From contig CAYRFD010000001.1 of NCBI GenBank assembly GCA_964423475.1, positions 1-60,038 of the forward strand: DNA of 60,038 nt. The letters run 5' to 3'. Shown piece by piece: positions 17,335 to 26,449 of the stretch (position 1 is the first letter of the stretch; every line of letters starts with the position of its first letter). A model generated the notes under the pieces. The model was not told where the DNA came from, made no database searches, and saw only the letters and a list, made by a program, of their open reading frames with translations. Origin of the DNA: JAUPVN01 sp964423475 (lineage in GTDB: Bacteria > Patescibacteriota > Saccharimonadia > Saccharimonadales > CAIOMD01). The translations under genes were made by a program, and so were the position numbers.

Positions 17335-20127
17335 TTAATCTTCTACTGGTGGTACCGTAGCTGGAGTGGAAGAAGAGTTAGAAGATGATGTGTTTGTAGA
17401 TACAGTAATAGTGCGCGTATCAGAAGCATCATACATAACAGAATCATTAACTTGAGCAGTTATAGTTTTTGTACCAGTTCCAGATGGCTTGTATACATAA
17501 GAAATACTGCCGTTACTAGAAATATCATAAGAAGCACCAGCTAAAGCAACACCGTCTTCGCTAAAAGTAAGGTTTGTTAACGGGTATTTACCCATGCTAA
17601 AGGTGGCTTCAATTGTGTAATCTCCGTTTGGTAATTTAGTAGGGTTACTTAATGTTACTTTTGGCTTTTCGGCAGGATCGCATGTGTGTACATCATCTTT
17701 TTCTGTTGGTATAAAGCCCCCAGCACTGCCACCATAACGTTGTTGGATGGGCCTCATCCAATTATTGTAGTTACTATCACTAGATGGCAGCTCTGCTCTT
17801 AGCCCGCCTCCGGTTATAGTTTGCTTAGCTTTTTCTGGGGTGCATTCGGTAGCTAATTTTCCAGACACAGAATCAATCACAGCAGTTTTTGAATTATCTG
17901 GCGTTCTTGGTGTGTACCAAGATGGGAATATGTCACATTTTCCACCACTTGTTGCTGAATAACCGGTAGTGGTATTTATGCAGACTCTTTTCATGCCTGC
18001 TGGCTGTGTCCATTTATCACCAGCTCCAGCCAAGCCTTGATGCGCGTTTTTCATAAATTCACGCCAGATAGGCCCTGTTTTTTGCTCCATACCGCCGCCC
18101 ATTGCTTTATTTTCATGATGCCCAACCCAAACTCCAGTTACAATCTTAGTAGAATAGCCCATCATCCAACCATTTTCGGCGTTGTTTGTAGTACCTGTTT
18201 TAACGGCAGTTGTAACCCCGTTTATTAACACCTGAGGGTTTAGGCCACCGTAACGTACAGATGCATCGCTAAGCATATCGTTCATACTGTAGGCAACTTG
18301 TTCGTCAATTACTCGCTCACCAACAGAATCTGCCCATTCTTTAATTACTTTACCCTTAGTATCTTCTACTTTAAGTATGTAAGTTATTGGTTTGTAGCTA
18401 CCCATTCTTGCAAATGTGGCTATTCCGTTAGTGTGTTCGTCTAGTCTAATTTGGCCACCATCTCCAATAGAAGTAGCTAAAATGTCTTGGCAATCTTCTA
18501 CTCCAGGCGTATAGCATCCTGTAACACCACTTGTAACACCCATTTTTTTGGCTAGGTCGTGTACGTATGGTATACCTGCAATGTACATTGCTTTCATAGC
18601 TGGAACGTTTCTAGAGCCTCCTATAGCTGCTCTCATGCCAATTGCTCCAACATATTGTCTGTCGTAGTTTTTTAGTGGGTCGCTTAAAGAATATCCAGGA
18701 AAGTTTGTTTTAACGTCGTAAAAAGTACTGCCCGCACCCCAATCTTGAGATTTAGTCATTAATGCGGCGTAGTCATAGGGCTTAAATGATGAGCCAGGGC
18801 TTCGTGGTGACGTTGCATAGTTTACTTGGCCATATCCAGGGTAATTAAAATCTCTACCCCCCACCATAGCTAGTACTTGTCCAGTTTGAGCTTCTACAGA
18901 CACAAGAGCAGCATTGTTGCCGCCATCTAATTCTATTCGACGCATACCATTTTTAATAGCATTTTCGGCAAATTCCTGTAAACGCATATCTACCGTAGTA
19001 GTAACTTTATAGCCAACTTTACGAACATTAGTTGCCCCGTATTCTTGTTCTAGCTTTTTTTGCGCCTCTAATACAAAATATGGTGCTTTAATGTCTCTGT
19101 ATTTATCTTTTTTAGGAACTACTTTTGCAATAGTATCTACCTGTTTTGCGGCGTCTACTTGTTCTTGTGTAGCATAGCCTTGTTGCACCATTAAGCCTAA
19201 AACGTAGTTGCGTCGTTCTATAAGTTCTGCAGTGTTATCCCCAGTTGGTGAATAATATGTGGGGGCAGGGATTAAAGCAGCCAGCGTTGCTGATTCGTCT
19301 AATGTTAGATCTTTGGCATCTTTCTCAAAATAACCCCTTGCTGCTGCTTGGGCGCCACCAAATGTTGAACCAAATGAGATTTCATTTAAATAAGCATTTA
19401 ATATTTCATCTTTAGTGTATGTTCTCTCAAGCTCTATTGCTAATATAAGCTCTTTAATTTTTCTTGTATAAGTTTGTTCTTGGCTAAGTAGTGAATTTTT
19501 TACAAACTGCTGAGTAATAGTAGATCCACCTTGGGTGCTCTTGCCTGTAAGATTACTAAAAAATGCTCTAGTTACACCTTCAGCACTATATCCTCCGTGG
19601 TTATAGAAATTTTTATCTTCTATAGATATAACGGCTTTTTGTAAGTTAGTATTAATGTTTTCTAGTTTAACTGGGTAGCATTCTACATCTCCAGAGCTAG
19701 ACCATAGTAGGGTTTGCCCAGTTCTGTCGTAGTATTGAGTAGACGCACCTTCTGAACATGTTTTAAGATCTGTAATATTTTTTGGTAAATCTTTTCTAAA
19801 ATATGCAAATACCGCTAATGTAAAAATCATTAATATTGCAATACCAATGCCAAGTATTTTTAATGCTCTAATTAGCCCGTCGCGATTAAACCAATACGCT
19901 GCAAAATTACGAGGGTGAAAGTAGTAAAAAAATCTTTTAAAAGGGTTTTTAGGCATTCGTGCTTTTTGGTCAGCTCTTCTACGAGCCTTTAAGTCTTTTC
20001 TGGTCTTTAAACGATCACCAATATTCCTATTAACAATTGCCTTAGAAGATTTTTTTGGCTTACTTTTTGTAAATGCAACCTTTGCAGTACTAAAAAAGCT
20101 CTTTATTTTTTTAGAAACATTACTCAT
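17335..20127 (-). CDS. Class A penicillin-binding protein (PBP1A type)
   Basis: Bifunctional peptidoglycan glycosyltransferase/transpeptidase of 930 residues. It has a basic cytoplasmic N-terminus and one membrane helix (about 92-112). The GT51 domain has EDKNFYNHGG (about 169) and GGSTITQQ. The transpeptidase has the active-site SSFKP (SxxK, about 443), SRN (SxN) and KTGTT (about 641). A C-terminal Ig-like region and a Ser/Thr/Pro-rich tail follow. It shows that this organism makes its own cross-linked wall. It is divergent from recG; no clear Shine-Dalgarno precedes the ATG. Confidence 0.96.
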   Translation of the reverse strand: MSNVSKKIKSFFSTAKVAFTKSKPKKSSKAIVNRNIGDRLKTRKDLKARRRADQKARMPKNPFKRFFYYFHPRNFAAYWFNRDGLIRALKILGIGIAILMIFTLAVFAYFRKDLPKNITDLKTCSEGASTQYYDRTGQTLLWSSSGDVECYPVKLENINTNLQKAVISIEDKNFYNHGGYSAEGVTRAFFSNLTGKSTQGGSTITQQFVKNSLLSQEQTYTRKIKELILAIELERTYTKDEILNAYLNEISFGSTFGGAQAAARGYFEKDAKDLTLDESATLAALIPAPTYYSPTGDNTAELIERRNYVLGLMVQQGYATQEQVDAAKQVDTIAKVVPKKDKYRDIKAPYFVLEAQKKLEQEYGATNVRKVGYKVTTTVDMRLQEFAENAIKNGMRRIELDGGNNAALVSVEAQTGQVLAMVGGRDFNYPGYGQVNYATSPRSPGSSFKPYDYAALMTKSQDWGAGSTFYDVKTNFPGYSLSDPLKNYDRQYVGAIGMRAAIGGSRNVPAMKAMYIAGIPYVHDLAKKMGVTSGVTGCYTPGVEDCQDILATSIGDGGQIRLDEHTNGIATFARMGSYKPITYILKVEDTKGKVIKEWADSVGERVIDEQVAYSMNDMLSDASVRYGGLNPQVLINGVTTAVKTGTTNNAENGWMMGYSTKIVTGVWVGHHENKAMGGGMEQKTGPIWREFMKNAHQGLAGAGDKWTQPAGMKRVCINTTTGYSATSGGKCDIFPSWYTPRTPDNSKTAVIDSVSGKLATECTPEKAKQTITGGGLRAELPSSDSNYNNWMRPIQQRYGGSAGGFIPTEKDDVHTCDPAEKPKVTLSNPTKLPNGDYTIEATFSMGKYPLTNLTFSEDGVALAGASYDISSNGSISYVYKPSGTGTKTITAQVNDSVMYDASDTRTITVSTNTSSSNSSSTPATVPPVED

Positions 20128-20254
20128 AAATTATATAGTTGATACCTCTATTTCAAATTATCACACTTAATTATAACAAATATAAGCAGTTTTGTTAAGA
20201 CATATATGTTACCAAATTAAAGCATTAATACCCCATAGGGCAAGCTTAATAATG

Positions 20255-20269
20255 TACACTAATAGAAGT
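20255..20269 (+). promoter_or_regulatory. -10 box of recG, nearly leaderless
   Basis: TACACT (20255-20260) preceded by TG gives a predicted +1 at about 20267, three bases before the ATG at 20270. This supports 20270 over the longer frame that opens at 20192. Confidence 0.4.
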
Positions 20270-22303
20270 ATGGATATACAATCACATTTAAACACTGTAA
20301 AGGGTGTAGGCCCGGTATTAGCTAGTAAGTTTAGCCAAATAGGTTTAACTACAGTTGGAGATTTGTTAAACTATACCCCCAGAGATTATAACAATTATCA
20401 AAATGCAGTAAATATTCAATCTATGCAGCCTGGTATGGTTACTGTAAAAGGTACTTTTGATAACGTTAAACAACGCCGTGTGCGCCGGGGCTTACATATT
20501 ACCGAGGCCGATTTTAGTGATGGTTTTAGCAAAGTAAGGGTTGTATGGTTTAATCAACCATACAGAGCTGCGTCAATAAAAAAACAGCAATATATTATAA
20601 AAGGTAATTATGGCCTTCAGGGACAGCGTTTGCAAATTGTTAATCCTTTAGTTACTGCACTAGAGCAAGATAAAGACCAGGCAAATAGCATAACCCCAGT
20701 TTATGTAGAAAGAGGTGGCTTAAAAAGTTTTCAAATATCTAAAGTAGTTAATGAAATATTTAATAATATAAATGATATACCAGAAACTTTACCTATAAAT
20801 GTTGTTAATAATTACAAATTATTAGATAGGTCAACAGCTTACAAATATTTGCATTTGCCTAGCTCTAATAAAGAAATAGAACAAGCAAAGCAACGTTTAG
20901 CCTTTGAGGAATTGTACATTGTAATGATGGCTGCTCAAAAAATGCGTCAATTAAATAAATCTGCACCGGCAAAGCCTATTGTATTTAACCAAACCGTTGC
21001 ACAAAATTTTGTAACTTCTTTACCTTTTGCACTAACACCAGATCAAAAACAAGTTGCTTGGCAAATACTAAAAGATATGCAAAAAACCGAACCCATGAAT
21101 AGATTAATAGAGGGCGATGTTGGTTCTGGTAAAACAGTGGTTGCTGCTTTAGCAACTGTAATGGCTTTAGATGCTGGTTTGCAGGTAGCAATAGTTGCCC
21201 CAACAGAGCTTTTGGCTCGCCAGCATTACCAAACTATTAAAAATTTATTAGATCATACAGGCCATTCTAAAAACATACGTATCTTAATAGGGTCATTAAA
21301 ACAAAAACATAAAAAAGACACACACCAAGAAATAAAAACAAACAACGCTACATGCATAATAGGAACGCACGCAATTTTGCAAAAAAATATTAAATGGAAC
21401 GATCTAGGCCTTGTAATAATTGATGAACAGCATCGCTTTGGGGTGCAGCAAAGGCAATCTTTACATGCTACTTTGCCAACAATGCCACATATTTTATGTA
21501 TGACGGCAACACCAATACCAAGAAGTTTGGCTTTAACTGTATACGGAGAATTATCTATAAGTATTATTGCAAAGCCACCAAATCAAAAAGCTAACATCTT
21601 AACCTCTATAACATCCCCAAACTCTACTGCCCAAATGTACAAAGAAATTAGAAATCAATTAAATATGGGGCACCAAGCCTATATTGTTTGCCCGCTAATA
21701 GAAGAAAGTTCAATGCTAAAAGCACCAAGCGCCCAAGAAACATATAAAACGCTTGGTCAAACAGAGCTAAAAAATTATAAGTTAGGGTTATTGCATGGCA
21801 AGTTAAAACCAGATCAAAAAGAAGAAATAATGCAACAATTTATTGATAAAAAAATTGACGTGTTGGTTAGCACTACAGTTATAGAAGTGGGAGTAGATGT
21901 GCCAAACGCAACAGAAATGGTTATTTTGGGCGCAGATAGATTTGGTTTAGCTCAGTTGCATCAACTTAGGGGGAGGGTTGGGCGTGGTACGCAAGAGGGC
22001 CATTGCTATTTATTAATGACAGACTCTCAAAAACCAACACCCCGAATGCAGGTAATGACAAACACATCAGATGGTTTTAAACTTGCAGAGTACGATTTAA
22101 AATTACGCGGGCCAGGGGCAATATACGGTACACGTCAGCATGGAGAAATAGATCTAAGATATGTACAACTTTCAGATCATAAACTTATTGCAGATGTACG
22201 TTTAGCCGTAGACAAGTCTAGCGATGTATTAGAGAATCTGATACAATACCCTTATCTTGCACAAAAAATTCAACGTGCGTTAAAGCTAACATATTTAAAT
22301 TAA
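20270..22303 (+). CDS. recG: ATP-dependent DNA helicase RecG
   Basis: Branch-migrating helicase that reverses stalled forks. It has an N-terminal wedge/OB-fold (LNTVKGVGPVLASKF, TPRDY), Walker A GDVGSGKTV (about 281), DEQH box with HRFG (about 384), TATPIPR (motif III), and C-terminal motifs including VIEVGVDVPNA and QLHQLRGRVGRG. The frame is open further upstream, but the ATG at 20270 fits the family N-terminus and the -10 box; the protein is then 677 residues. Its stop shares a base with the next gene's start (TAATG). Confidence 0.96.
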   Translation: MDIQSHLNTVKGVGPVLASKFSQIGLTTVGDLLNYTPRDYNNYQNAVNIQSMQPGMVTVKGTFDNVKQRRVRRGLHITEADFSDGFSKVRVVWFNQPYRAASIKKQQYIIKGNYGLQGQRLQIVNPLVTALEQDKDQANSITPVYVERGGLKSFQISKVVNEIFNNINDIPETLPINVVNNYKLLDRSTAYKYLHLPSSNKEIEQAKQRLAFEELYIVMMAAQKMRQLNKSAPAKPIVFNQTVAQNFVTSLPFALTPDQKQVAWQILKDMQKTEPMNRLIEGDVGSGKTVVAALATVMALDAGLQVAIVAPTELLARQHYQTIKNLLDHTGHSKNIRILIGSLKQKHKKDTHQEIKTNNATCIIGTHAILQKNIKWNDLGLVIIDEQHRFGVQQRQSLHATLPTMPHILCMTATPIPRSLALTVYGELSISIIAKPPNQKANILTSITSPNSTAQMYKEIRNQLNMGHQAYIVCPLIEESSMLKAPSAQETYKTLGQTELKNYKLGLLHGKLKPDQKEEIMQQFIDKKIDVLVSTTVIEVGVDVPNATEMVILGADRFGLAQLHQLRGRVGRGTQEGHCYLLMTDSQKPTPRMQVMTNTSDGFKLAEYDLKLRGPGAIYGTRQHGEIDLRYVQLSDHKLIADVRLAVDKSSDVLENLIQYPYLAQKIQRALKLTYLN

Positions 22304-23124
22304 TGTATTCTGGATCAACCCTAACAAATCGTTCTGGGAACCTAGTTGGTGCCCATCAAAAAATTGATCGTGCTGCACGTTATTCGTTGGCAGATATGTT
22401 AAAAAATGATCATAGCTTTCCGGCAAAACATCAAATATTACATTTTGAGGGTAAAAATGGCCCCGATAGTGCTAAGGCTAAGCTAGACGGCATACATGCC
22501 CCATGGCATTTTTATGATCCTTTTGACCCAGATGACGGTATTTTATTAGAGCAAATCAATAATCATTACAATACATTAGTAAAAGAACTTAAGAACAAAC
22601 ACACAGAAAGAAGCGCCTTTGAGGCAAGCTGGTTGGCTCATGCTATTGTAGATGGCCTAACCCCCGCTCATCATTATCCATTTGAACAAGAGCTAGAAAG
22701 ATTACGCGGAGAAGGCAAAGAAACTCGCACCACAGTGGCAAAAAAAGTAATTGTTCCTGCAGAAACAAAAATAGAACTTGTTCATAAAAATTGGGATGTT
22801 TGGGGGGCAAAAGGCTTACTAACAACTCATTTTTTGTTTGAAATGGGTGCAGCCATGCTAATTGCGCCAATGAGTAAACAATTTGCACGCCCAAGCAGAT
22901 ACGACATTAAAGCAATTTTACACCTAGGTTTAGATGAATACTTTAAACGTACTGCCAGAGAAATTGCAATGTTAGATATGTACGAAAACTTTTATAAAAA
23001 GGGATGGACACGTAAACTTTCTACGCAGGTTAGGCAAGAGCTTGCACCAAGAATGGGCAAAACTGTAACTCTTGCATGGTATTTAGCAGCAAAAGACGCC
23101 GGTTTATCCAGCCCAGAGGTTTAG
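22303..23124 (+). CDS. Phospholipase C/S1-P1 nuclease-like protein
   Basis: A 273-residue protein coupled to recG by a TAATG junction. It contains H113-x3-D117-x3-P121-x-H123 (HAIVDGLTPAHH), the HxxxDxxxPxH zinc motif of the zinc-dependent phospholipase C and S1-P1 nuclease superfamily, and an upstream GIHAPWHFYDPFD block that could supply more ligands. Those enzymes are normally exported, but no signal peptide is visible here. The mostly helical, His-rich sequence fits the fold. Hydrolysis of a phosphodiester in nucleic acid or lipid is inferred from the motif only; its pairing with recG slightly favours a nucleic acid role. Confidence 0.65.
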   Translation: MYSGSTLTNRSGNLVGAHQKIDRAARYSLADMLKNDHSFPAKHQILHFEGKNGPDSAKAKLDGIHAPWHFYDPFDPDDGILLEQINNHYNTLVKELKNKHTERSAFEASWLAHAIVDGLTPAHHYPFEQELERLRGEGKETRTTVAKKVIVPAETKIELVHKNWDVWGAKGLLTTHFLFEMGAAMLIAPMSKQFARPSRYDIKAILHLGLDEYFKRTAREIAMLDMYENFYKKGWTRKLSTQVRQELAPRMGKTVTLAWYLAAKDAGLSSPEV

Positions 23125-23131
23125 TGTAGGG

Positions 23132-23144
23132 TATACTTAGTATA
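23132..23144 (+). promoter_or_regulatory. -10 box of rsmD, predicted leaderless
   Basis: TATACT (23132-23137); the predicted +1 coincides with the A of the rsmD ATG at 23144. No Shine-Dalgarno and no clear -35. Confidence 0.4.
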
Positions 23145-23713
23145 TGCGTATAATTGCAGGCTTTTTAGGCGGTAGACTAATAGAAAGCCCCCATAATAAT
23201 AAAACACACCCCATGAGCGAAAAAATGCGCGGAGCTCTTTTTAATTCATTAGGAGACATAAACGCCCTAACATTTTTAGACGCTTTTGCCGGCACCGGTG
23301 CTTGTGGTTTTGAGGCTATCAGCAGAGGAGCAAAACAGACAACACTACTAGAGGTAAACCCAGATTCATTTAAAACTATTGTTAAAAACGCAGAGCAGTT
23401 AGATATTATAAATGCAGTAGAATTACAAAAGGTTAATTGTGCAAGATGGTCTAGTAACAATAAAAGTAAGCTATACGACGTTATTATTGCAGATCCACCC
23501 TATAACCTCCAAGATATAAATTTAGAACTAGTTTTTAAACTTTCTTTACATCTAAAAAAAGGTGGAATATTTGTAGTATCCGCGCCTCCAAGTCAACATA
23601 GTACTGTAAATTTAAGAGCTTCTAAGTATAAAAATTTGCATTTAATTAGCCACAAAACCTACGCTGATGGCGGCCTATATTATTATCGAAATAATATCAA
23701 ATTAAAGATATAA
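23144..23713 (+). CDS. rsmD: 16S rRNA (guanine966-N2)-methyltransferase RsmD
   Basis: SAM-dependent methyltransferase of 189 residues acting on 16S rRNA in assembled small-subunit particles. RsmD signatures: MRIIAGFLGGR at the N-terminus, PMSEKMRGALFNSLG, the SAM motif I FLDAFAGTGACGFEAISRGA (about residue 45-63) and the catalytic ADPPYNL (about 115). The C-terminal half is slightly shorter than in E. coli. It follows the phospholipase-like gene by 19 bases but appears to have its own -10 box. Confidence 0.92.
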   Translation: MRIIAGFLGGRLIESPHNNKTHPMSEKMRGALFNSLGDINALTFLDAFAGTGACGFEAISRGAKQTTLLEVNPDSFKTIVKNAEQLDIINAVELQKVNCARWSSNNKSKLYDVIIADPPYNLQDINLELVFKLSLHLKKGGIFVVSAPPSQHSTVNLRASKYKNLHLISHKTYADGGLYYYRNNIKLKI

Positions 23714-23738
23714 ACGTAAATAATAAGTAATATTTTTG

Positions 23739-24254
23739 TTAAAGTTGGAGAGCTTTATCAGAAATTGATTCTTCAGAAAAATCGTTGTTATCGTTAAGTT
23801 CGCTCATTTGTTGGCCAATATATGAATTAATATCGTTAATTGATGCACTGCTTGCTGGGGCAGTCGCACTAGTATCCACTTGTTTATTAGCCTGTTCTTC
23901 TAAGCTAGCTTGTTTTTTACTTGCAGAACTACTTATAGCAACGACTGTAATTATGCTAAATATTAGTAAAATAGACATAATAATAATAGTTAGCCCACTT
24001 TTTGTTTTAATAAAAGCTTTTTTTGGCGGAGCAACTGGTGTTGCGGAAATAGGTGTTTGGTAAACGCTTGCTGGTGTTGGTACGCTAGGCGCAGCTGTAG
24101 GGTTGGTTTGTTTTTGCGGGCTAAATACTGTTTGGGGCTGCACAGGGGTTTGCAAGGGCGCTTGCATAGGCGATTTTGGTATAAACGGCCTAGTGGGCGT
24201 ATTTTGTGGGTTTTGCGGTGTTTCTGGTGGTTGGTATGGGTTATTTGGATTCAA
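23739..24254 (-). CDS. Proline-rich single-pass membrane protein, TTG start
   Basis: Not recognised as a family. The N-terminal 85 residues are extremely rich in P, Q, T and A (disordered, presumably cytoplasmic), followed by KTKSG and one membrane helix (about 92-112), then a short outer segment rich in S, A, K and Q. The only reasonable start is TTG at 24254, with AAGGAA on the minus strand about nine bases upstream. It lies 14 bases downstream of the exported-protein gene and is probably co-transcribed with it. Its shape resembles proline-rich membrane proteins found next to Saccharibacteria secreted proteins, but no function can be given. Confidence 0.65.
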   Translation of the reverse strand: MNPNNPYQPPETPQNPQNTPTRPFIPKSPMQAPLQTPVQPQTVFSPQKQTNPTAAPSVPTPASVYQTPISATPVAPPKKAFIKTKSGLTIIIMSILLIFSIITVVAISSSASKKQASLEEQANKQVDTSATAPASSASINDINSYIGQQMSELNDNNDFSEESISDKALQL

Positions 24255-24269
24255 CTTAATATTTCCTTG

Positions 24270-24872
24270 CTATTGTTGCAGCTCTTTAGAAAAAGTTTCT
24301 AGCTGAGGTTTTATTTTATCTGTCACTACTGCGTTAATACTCTTAGACTGAGTGCTGAGCATGTTATTGTAAGATCTTGCAGTTACTATCATAGCCATAA
24401 AACCAACAGGGTCTGCCTCGCAGTTCATTAAAGAAGCATCTTCTATTGCTTGTTTGTACTGTGCAATAGTTGCTTCAAATTGTGTAACTTGTTTGGCAAA
24501 ATCATCTCTGCCTTGTTGTAGTGCAAAAGTATCTTTAGTGGCAATCTTTAGTTTACCAATTGAAATAAGCGTAGCCCCATCAACGTTTCTGTATGTGTTA
24601 TATCGGTTATCAGATAATTTAGTAATGTCTTTTATTACAGTGCCAAGCCTAACTTGTGCAGCTTTGCATTGTTTTTGCACACGTTTAGTTTGGGTTTCAT
24701 CTAAAACAACTTGTTGTTCTTGTTTGCGCTGAGCTACGCGTTGCTCTAGCGTGCTCCCAGGAGCCGGTGGGCTTGGGTCTGCAGCCAAAACAATAGTAGG
24801 TGCAAACATTAGTAACACAAAAAACGCTAGTGCTAAATATCTATATTTACTGTTTATAAAATAATTAATCAT
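24270..24872 (-). CDS. Exported helical protein of unknown function
   Basis: A 200-residue protein with an N-terminal signal sequence (hydrophobic about 10-30, likely cleavage after VLAADPS region). The mature part is helical and coiled-coil-like, with cysteines at QCKAAQ and NCEADP that could form a disulfide bridge outside the cell. No known domain is recognised. First gene of a two-gene minus-strand unit with the proline-rich membrane protein. A TAAAAT preceded by TGC lies upstream on the minus strand. Confidence 0.7.
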   Translation of the reverse strand: MINYFINSKYRYLALAFFVLLMFAPTIVLAADPSPPAPGSTLEQRVAQRKQEQQVVLDETQTKRVQKQCKAAQVRLGTVIKDITKLSDNRYNTYRNVDGATLISIGKLKIATKDTFALQQGRDDFAKQVTQFEATIAQYKQAIEDASLMNCEADPVGFMAMIVTARSYNNMLSTQSKSINAVVTDKIKPQLETFSKELQQ

Positions 24873-24980
24873 ATATATCTTTTATAATATAATTTTAGCA
24901 TAACATAAGCATAATAACTTTTAAATACAAAAGCTAGTTTTTAATAAATTTATAACATCAATTTTTATAACTACAAATTT

Positions 24981-25065
24981 TGGTGGGGGCGAAAGGACTT
25001 GAACCTTCACGCCTTGCGGCATATGCTCCTAAGGCATACGTGTATACCAATTTCACCACGCCCCC
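24981..25065 (-). tRNA. tRNA-Leu (UAG anticodon)
   Basis: Read on the minus strand: acceptor stem GGGGGCG pairs with CGCCCCC, D-arm with AAATTGGTATAC, anticodon loop CTTAGGA (anticodon TAG), a long variable arm typical of class II tRNAs, a T-loop GTTCAAGTC and an encoded terminal CCA. The whole cloverleaf is complete at 85 bases. It lies in the 283-base spacer between the exported-protein gene and tyrS. Confidence 0.95.
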
Positions 25066-25140
25066 GATTTTGTGTGGTAACACAACAAATATAGTATAAC
25101 AAAACAGTTAAAGATACTCAAAACAAACAAGCTACAAATA

Positions 25141-25156
25141 TGTTACTATATTGCAT
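25141..25156 (+). promoter_or_regulatory. Extended -10 promoter of tyrS, predicted leaderless
   Basis: TGT followed by TACTAT (25144-25149). Predicted +1 is 25156, one base before the ATG. No Shine-Dalgarno. Confidence 0.5.
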
Positions 25157-26401
25157 ATGAAACTATCAGAAGATTTACAATGGCGAGGCCAAATAAAAGA
25201 TAAAACATTTAGTGATATAACTTGGCTAGATACGCCAAAAACTTTTTATTTGGGTGTTGATTGTTCGGCCCCAAGTATTACAATAGGCAACCTAGTACCT
25301 TTAATGTTAGCTAGGCGTCTGCTCGATTCCGGCTGGAAAACTGTGTTACTTGTAGGTGGAGCAACTAGTTTAATCGGAGATCCAGGCGGAAAAGACAATG
25401 AAAGAGATTTAAAAACTAGAAAAGAAATAGAGTTTAATGTGCAAGCCATTAAAAAACAAGTATCTAAACTTTTTGATGGCAAAGATTTTACCTTAGTAGA
25501 TAATTACGATTGGTTTAGCAAAATAAACTATTTAGATTTTTTGCGAGATGTTGGCAAGCACTATAGCATGACAGAGCTTTTGCAAAGAGATTATATTGCA
25601 TCCAGAATAGGCAAAGACGGCTCCGGTATTAGCTACGCAGAATTTAGCTATAGTTTAATACAAGGCTACGATTACTGGCATTTATATAAAAAATATAATG
25701 TTGTTTTGCAAATTGGGGGCTCAGATCAGTGGGGCAACATGCTTTCTGGCGTGCCCTTAATAAGAAAAAAAGAAAATGCAGATGTACAAGCCCTTAGTGC
25801 GCCACTAGTTTTAGATAAAACTACAGGTAAAAAGTTTGGTAAAAGCGAGGACGGCGCAATTTGGTTAGACGCTAAATTAACTAGCCCTTATAAGTTTTAT
25901 CAGTTTTGGCTAAACGTAGATGATGAGGGCGTGTTAGATTATCTAAAAATATACACTCTATTATCTAAAAAACAAATAGAAGATGTTATGGGCCAGTTTA
26001 ATATAGATAAATCTAGTCGTTATGCTCAAAAAACCCTGGCATACGAAGTTACTAAAATAGTACATGGCCAAAAAAAGGCAGACAGCTTACAGCGAATAAG
26101 CCAAGCCTTGTTTGTTACAAAAGATTATTTAAACCTAACAAAAGAAGATTTTATTGAACTTGGCGCGGAGCTTGGTTTATATAATGTAAGCAAAGATTCA
26201 GATTTAGCCCAAACTTTAGTAGATACTAAATTAGCAAGTAGCAAAGCAGAAGCGCGCAGATTTATTAAAGACAACGCCGTATATTGCAATGGCAAACAGT
26301 TAAATCAAGATGTAACGCAATTACCCCCAGAGTATTTTTATAATGATTATTTAGTTTTAAGACGTGGTAAAAATAATCAAGTTGTAGTATCTATTATATA
26401 G
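25157..26401 (+). CDS. tyrS: Tyrosyl-tRNA synthetase
   Basis: Class I synthetase of 414 residues charging tRNA-Tyr. Rossmann core with the HIGH-like motif as TIGN (residues 42-45), LVGGATSLIGDPGGK, GYDYWHLYKKYNVVLQIGGSDQWGN (tyrosine binding and GSDQWGN) and KFGKS for KMSKS (about 224). A C-terminal S4 RNA-binding domain runs about 350-414. The first histidine of HIGH is replaced by threonine, which is unusual in well-studied TyrRS. An in-frame TTG six bases upstream was not chosen, because the ATG at 25157 fits the promoter. Confidence 0.96.
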   Translation: MKLSEDLQWRGQIKDKTFSDITWLDTPKTFYLGVDCSAPSITIGNLVPLMLARRLLDSGWKTVLLVGGATSLIGDPGGKDNERDLKTRKEIEFNVQAIKKQVSKLFDGKDFTLVDNYDWFSKINYLDFLRDVGKHYSMTELLQRDYIASRIGKDGSGISYAEFSYSLIQGYDYWHLYKKYNVVLQIGGSDQWGNMLSGVPLIRKKENADVQALSAPLVLDKTTGKKFGKSEDGAIWLDAKLTSPYKFYQFWLNVDDEGVLDYLKIYTLLSKKQIEDVMGQFNIDKSSRYAQKTLAYEVTKIVHGQKKADSLQRISQALFVTKDYLNLTKEDFIELGAELGLYNVSKDSDLAQTLVDTKLASSKAEARRFIKDNAVYCNGKQLNQDVTQLPPEYFYNDYLVLRRGKNNQVVVSII

Positions 26402-26449
26402 TTTTTTAGTTTACTAAATGTAAGGTTATTTTTTGGTTAGTTTTAAATT

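Noticed and set aside
20192..20269. N-terminal extension of RecG from the first open codon
   Set aside because: It does not resemble RecG, lacks a ribosome binding site, and a -10 box lies within it just before the ATG at 20270.
23785..24306. Plus-strand frames opposite the proline-rich membrane protein
   Set aside because: Low-complexity mirror of the proline-rich minus-strand gene, without start signals.
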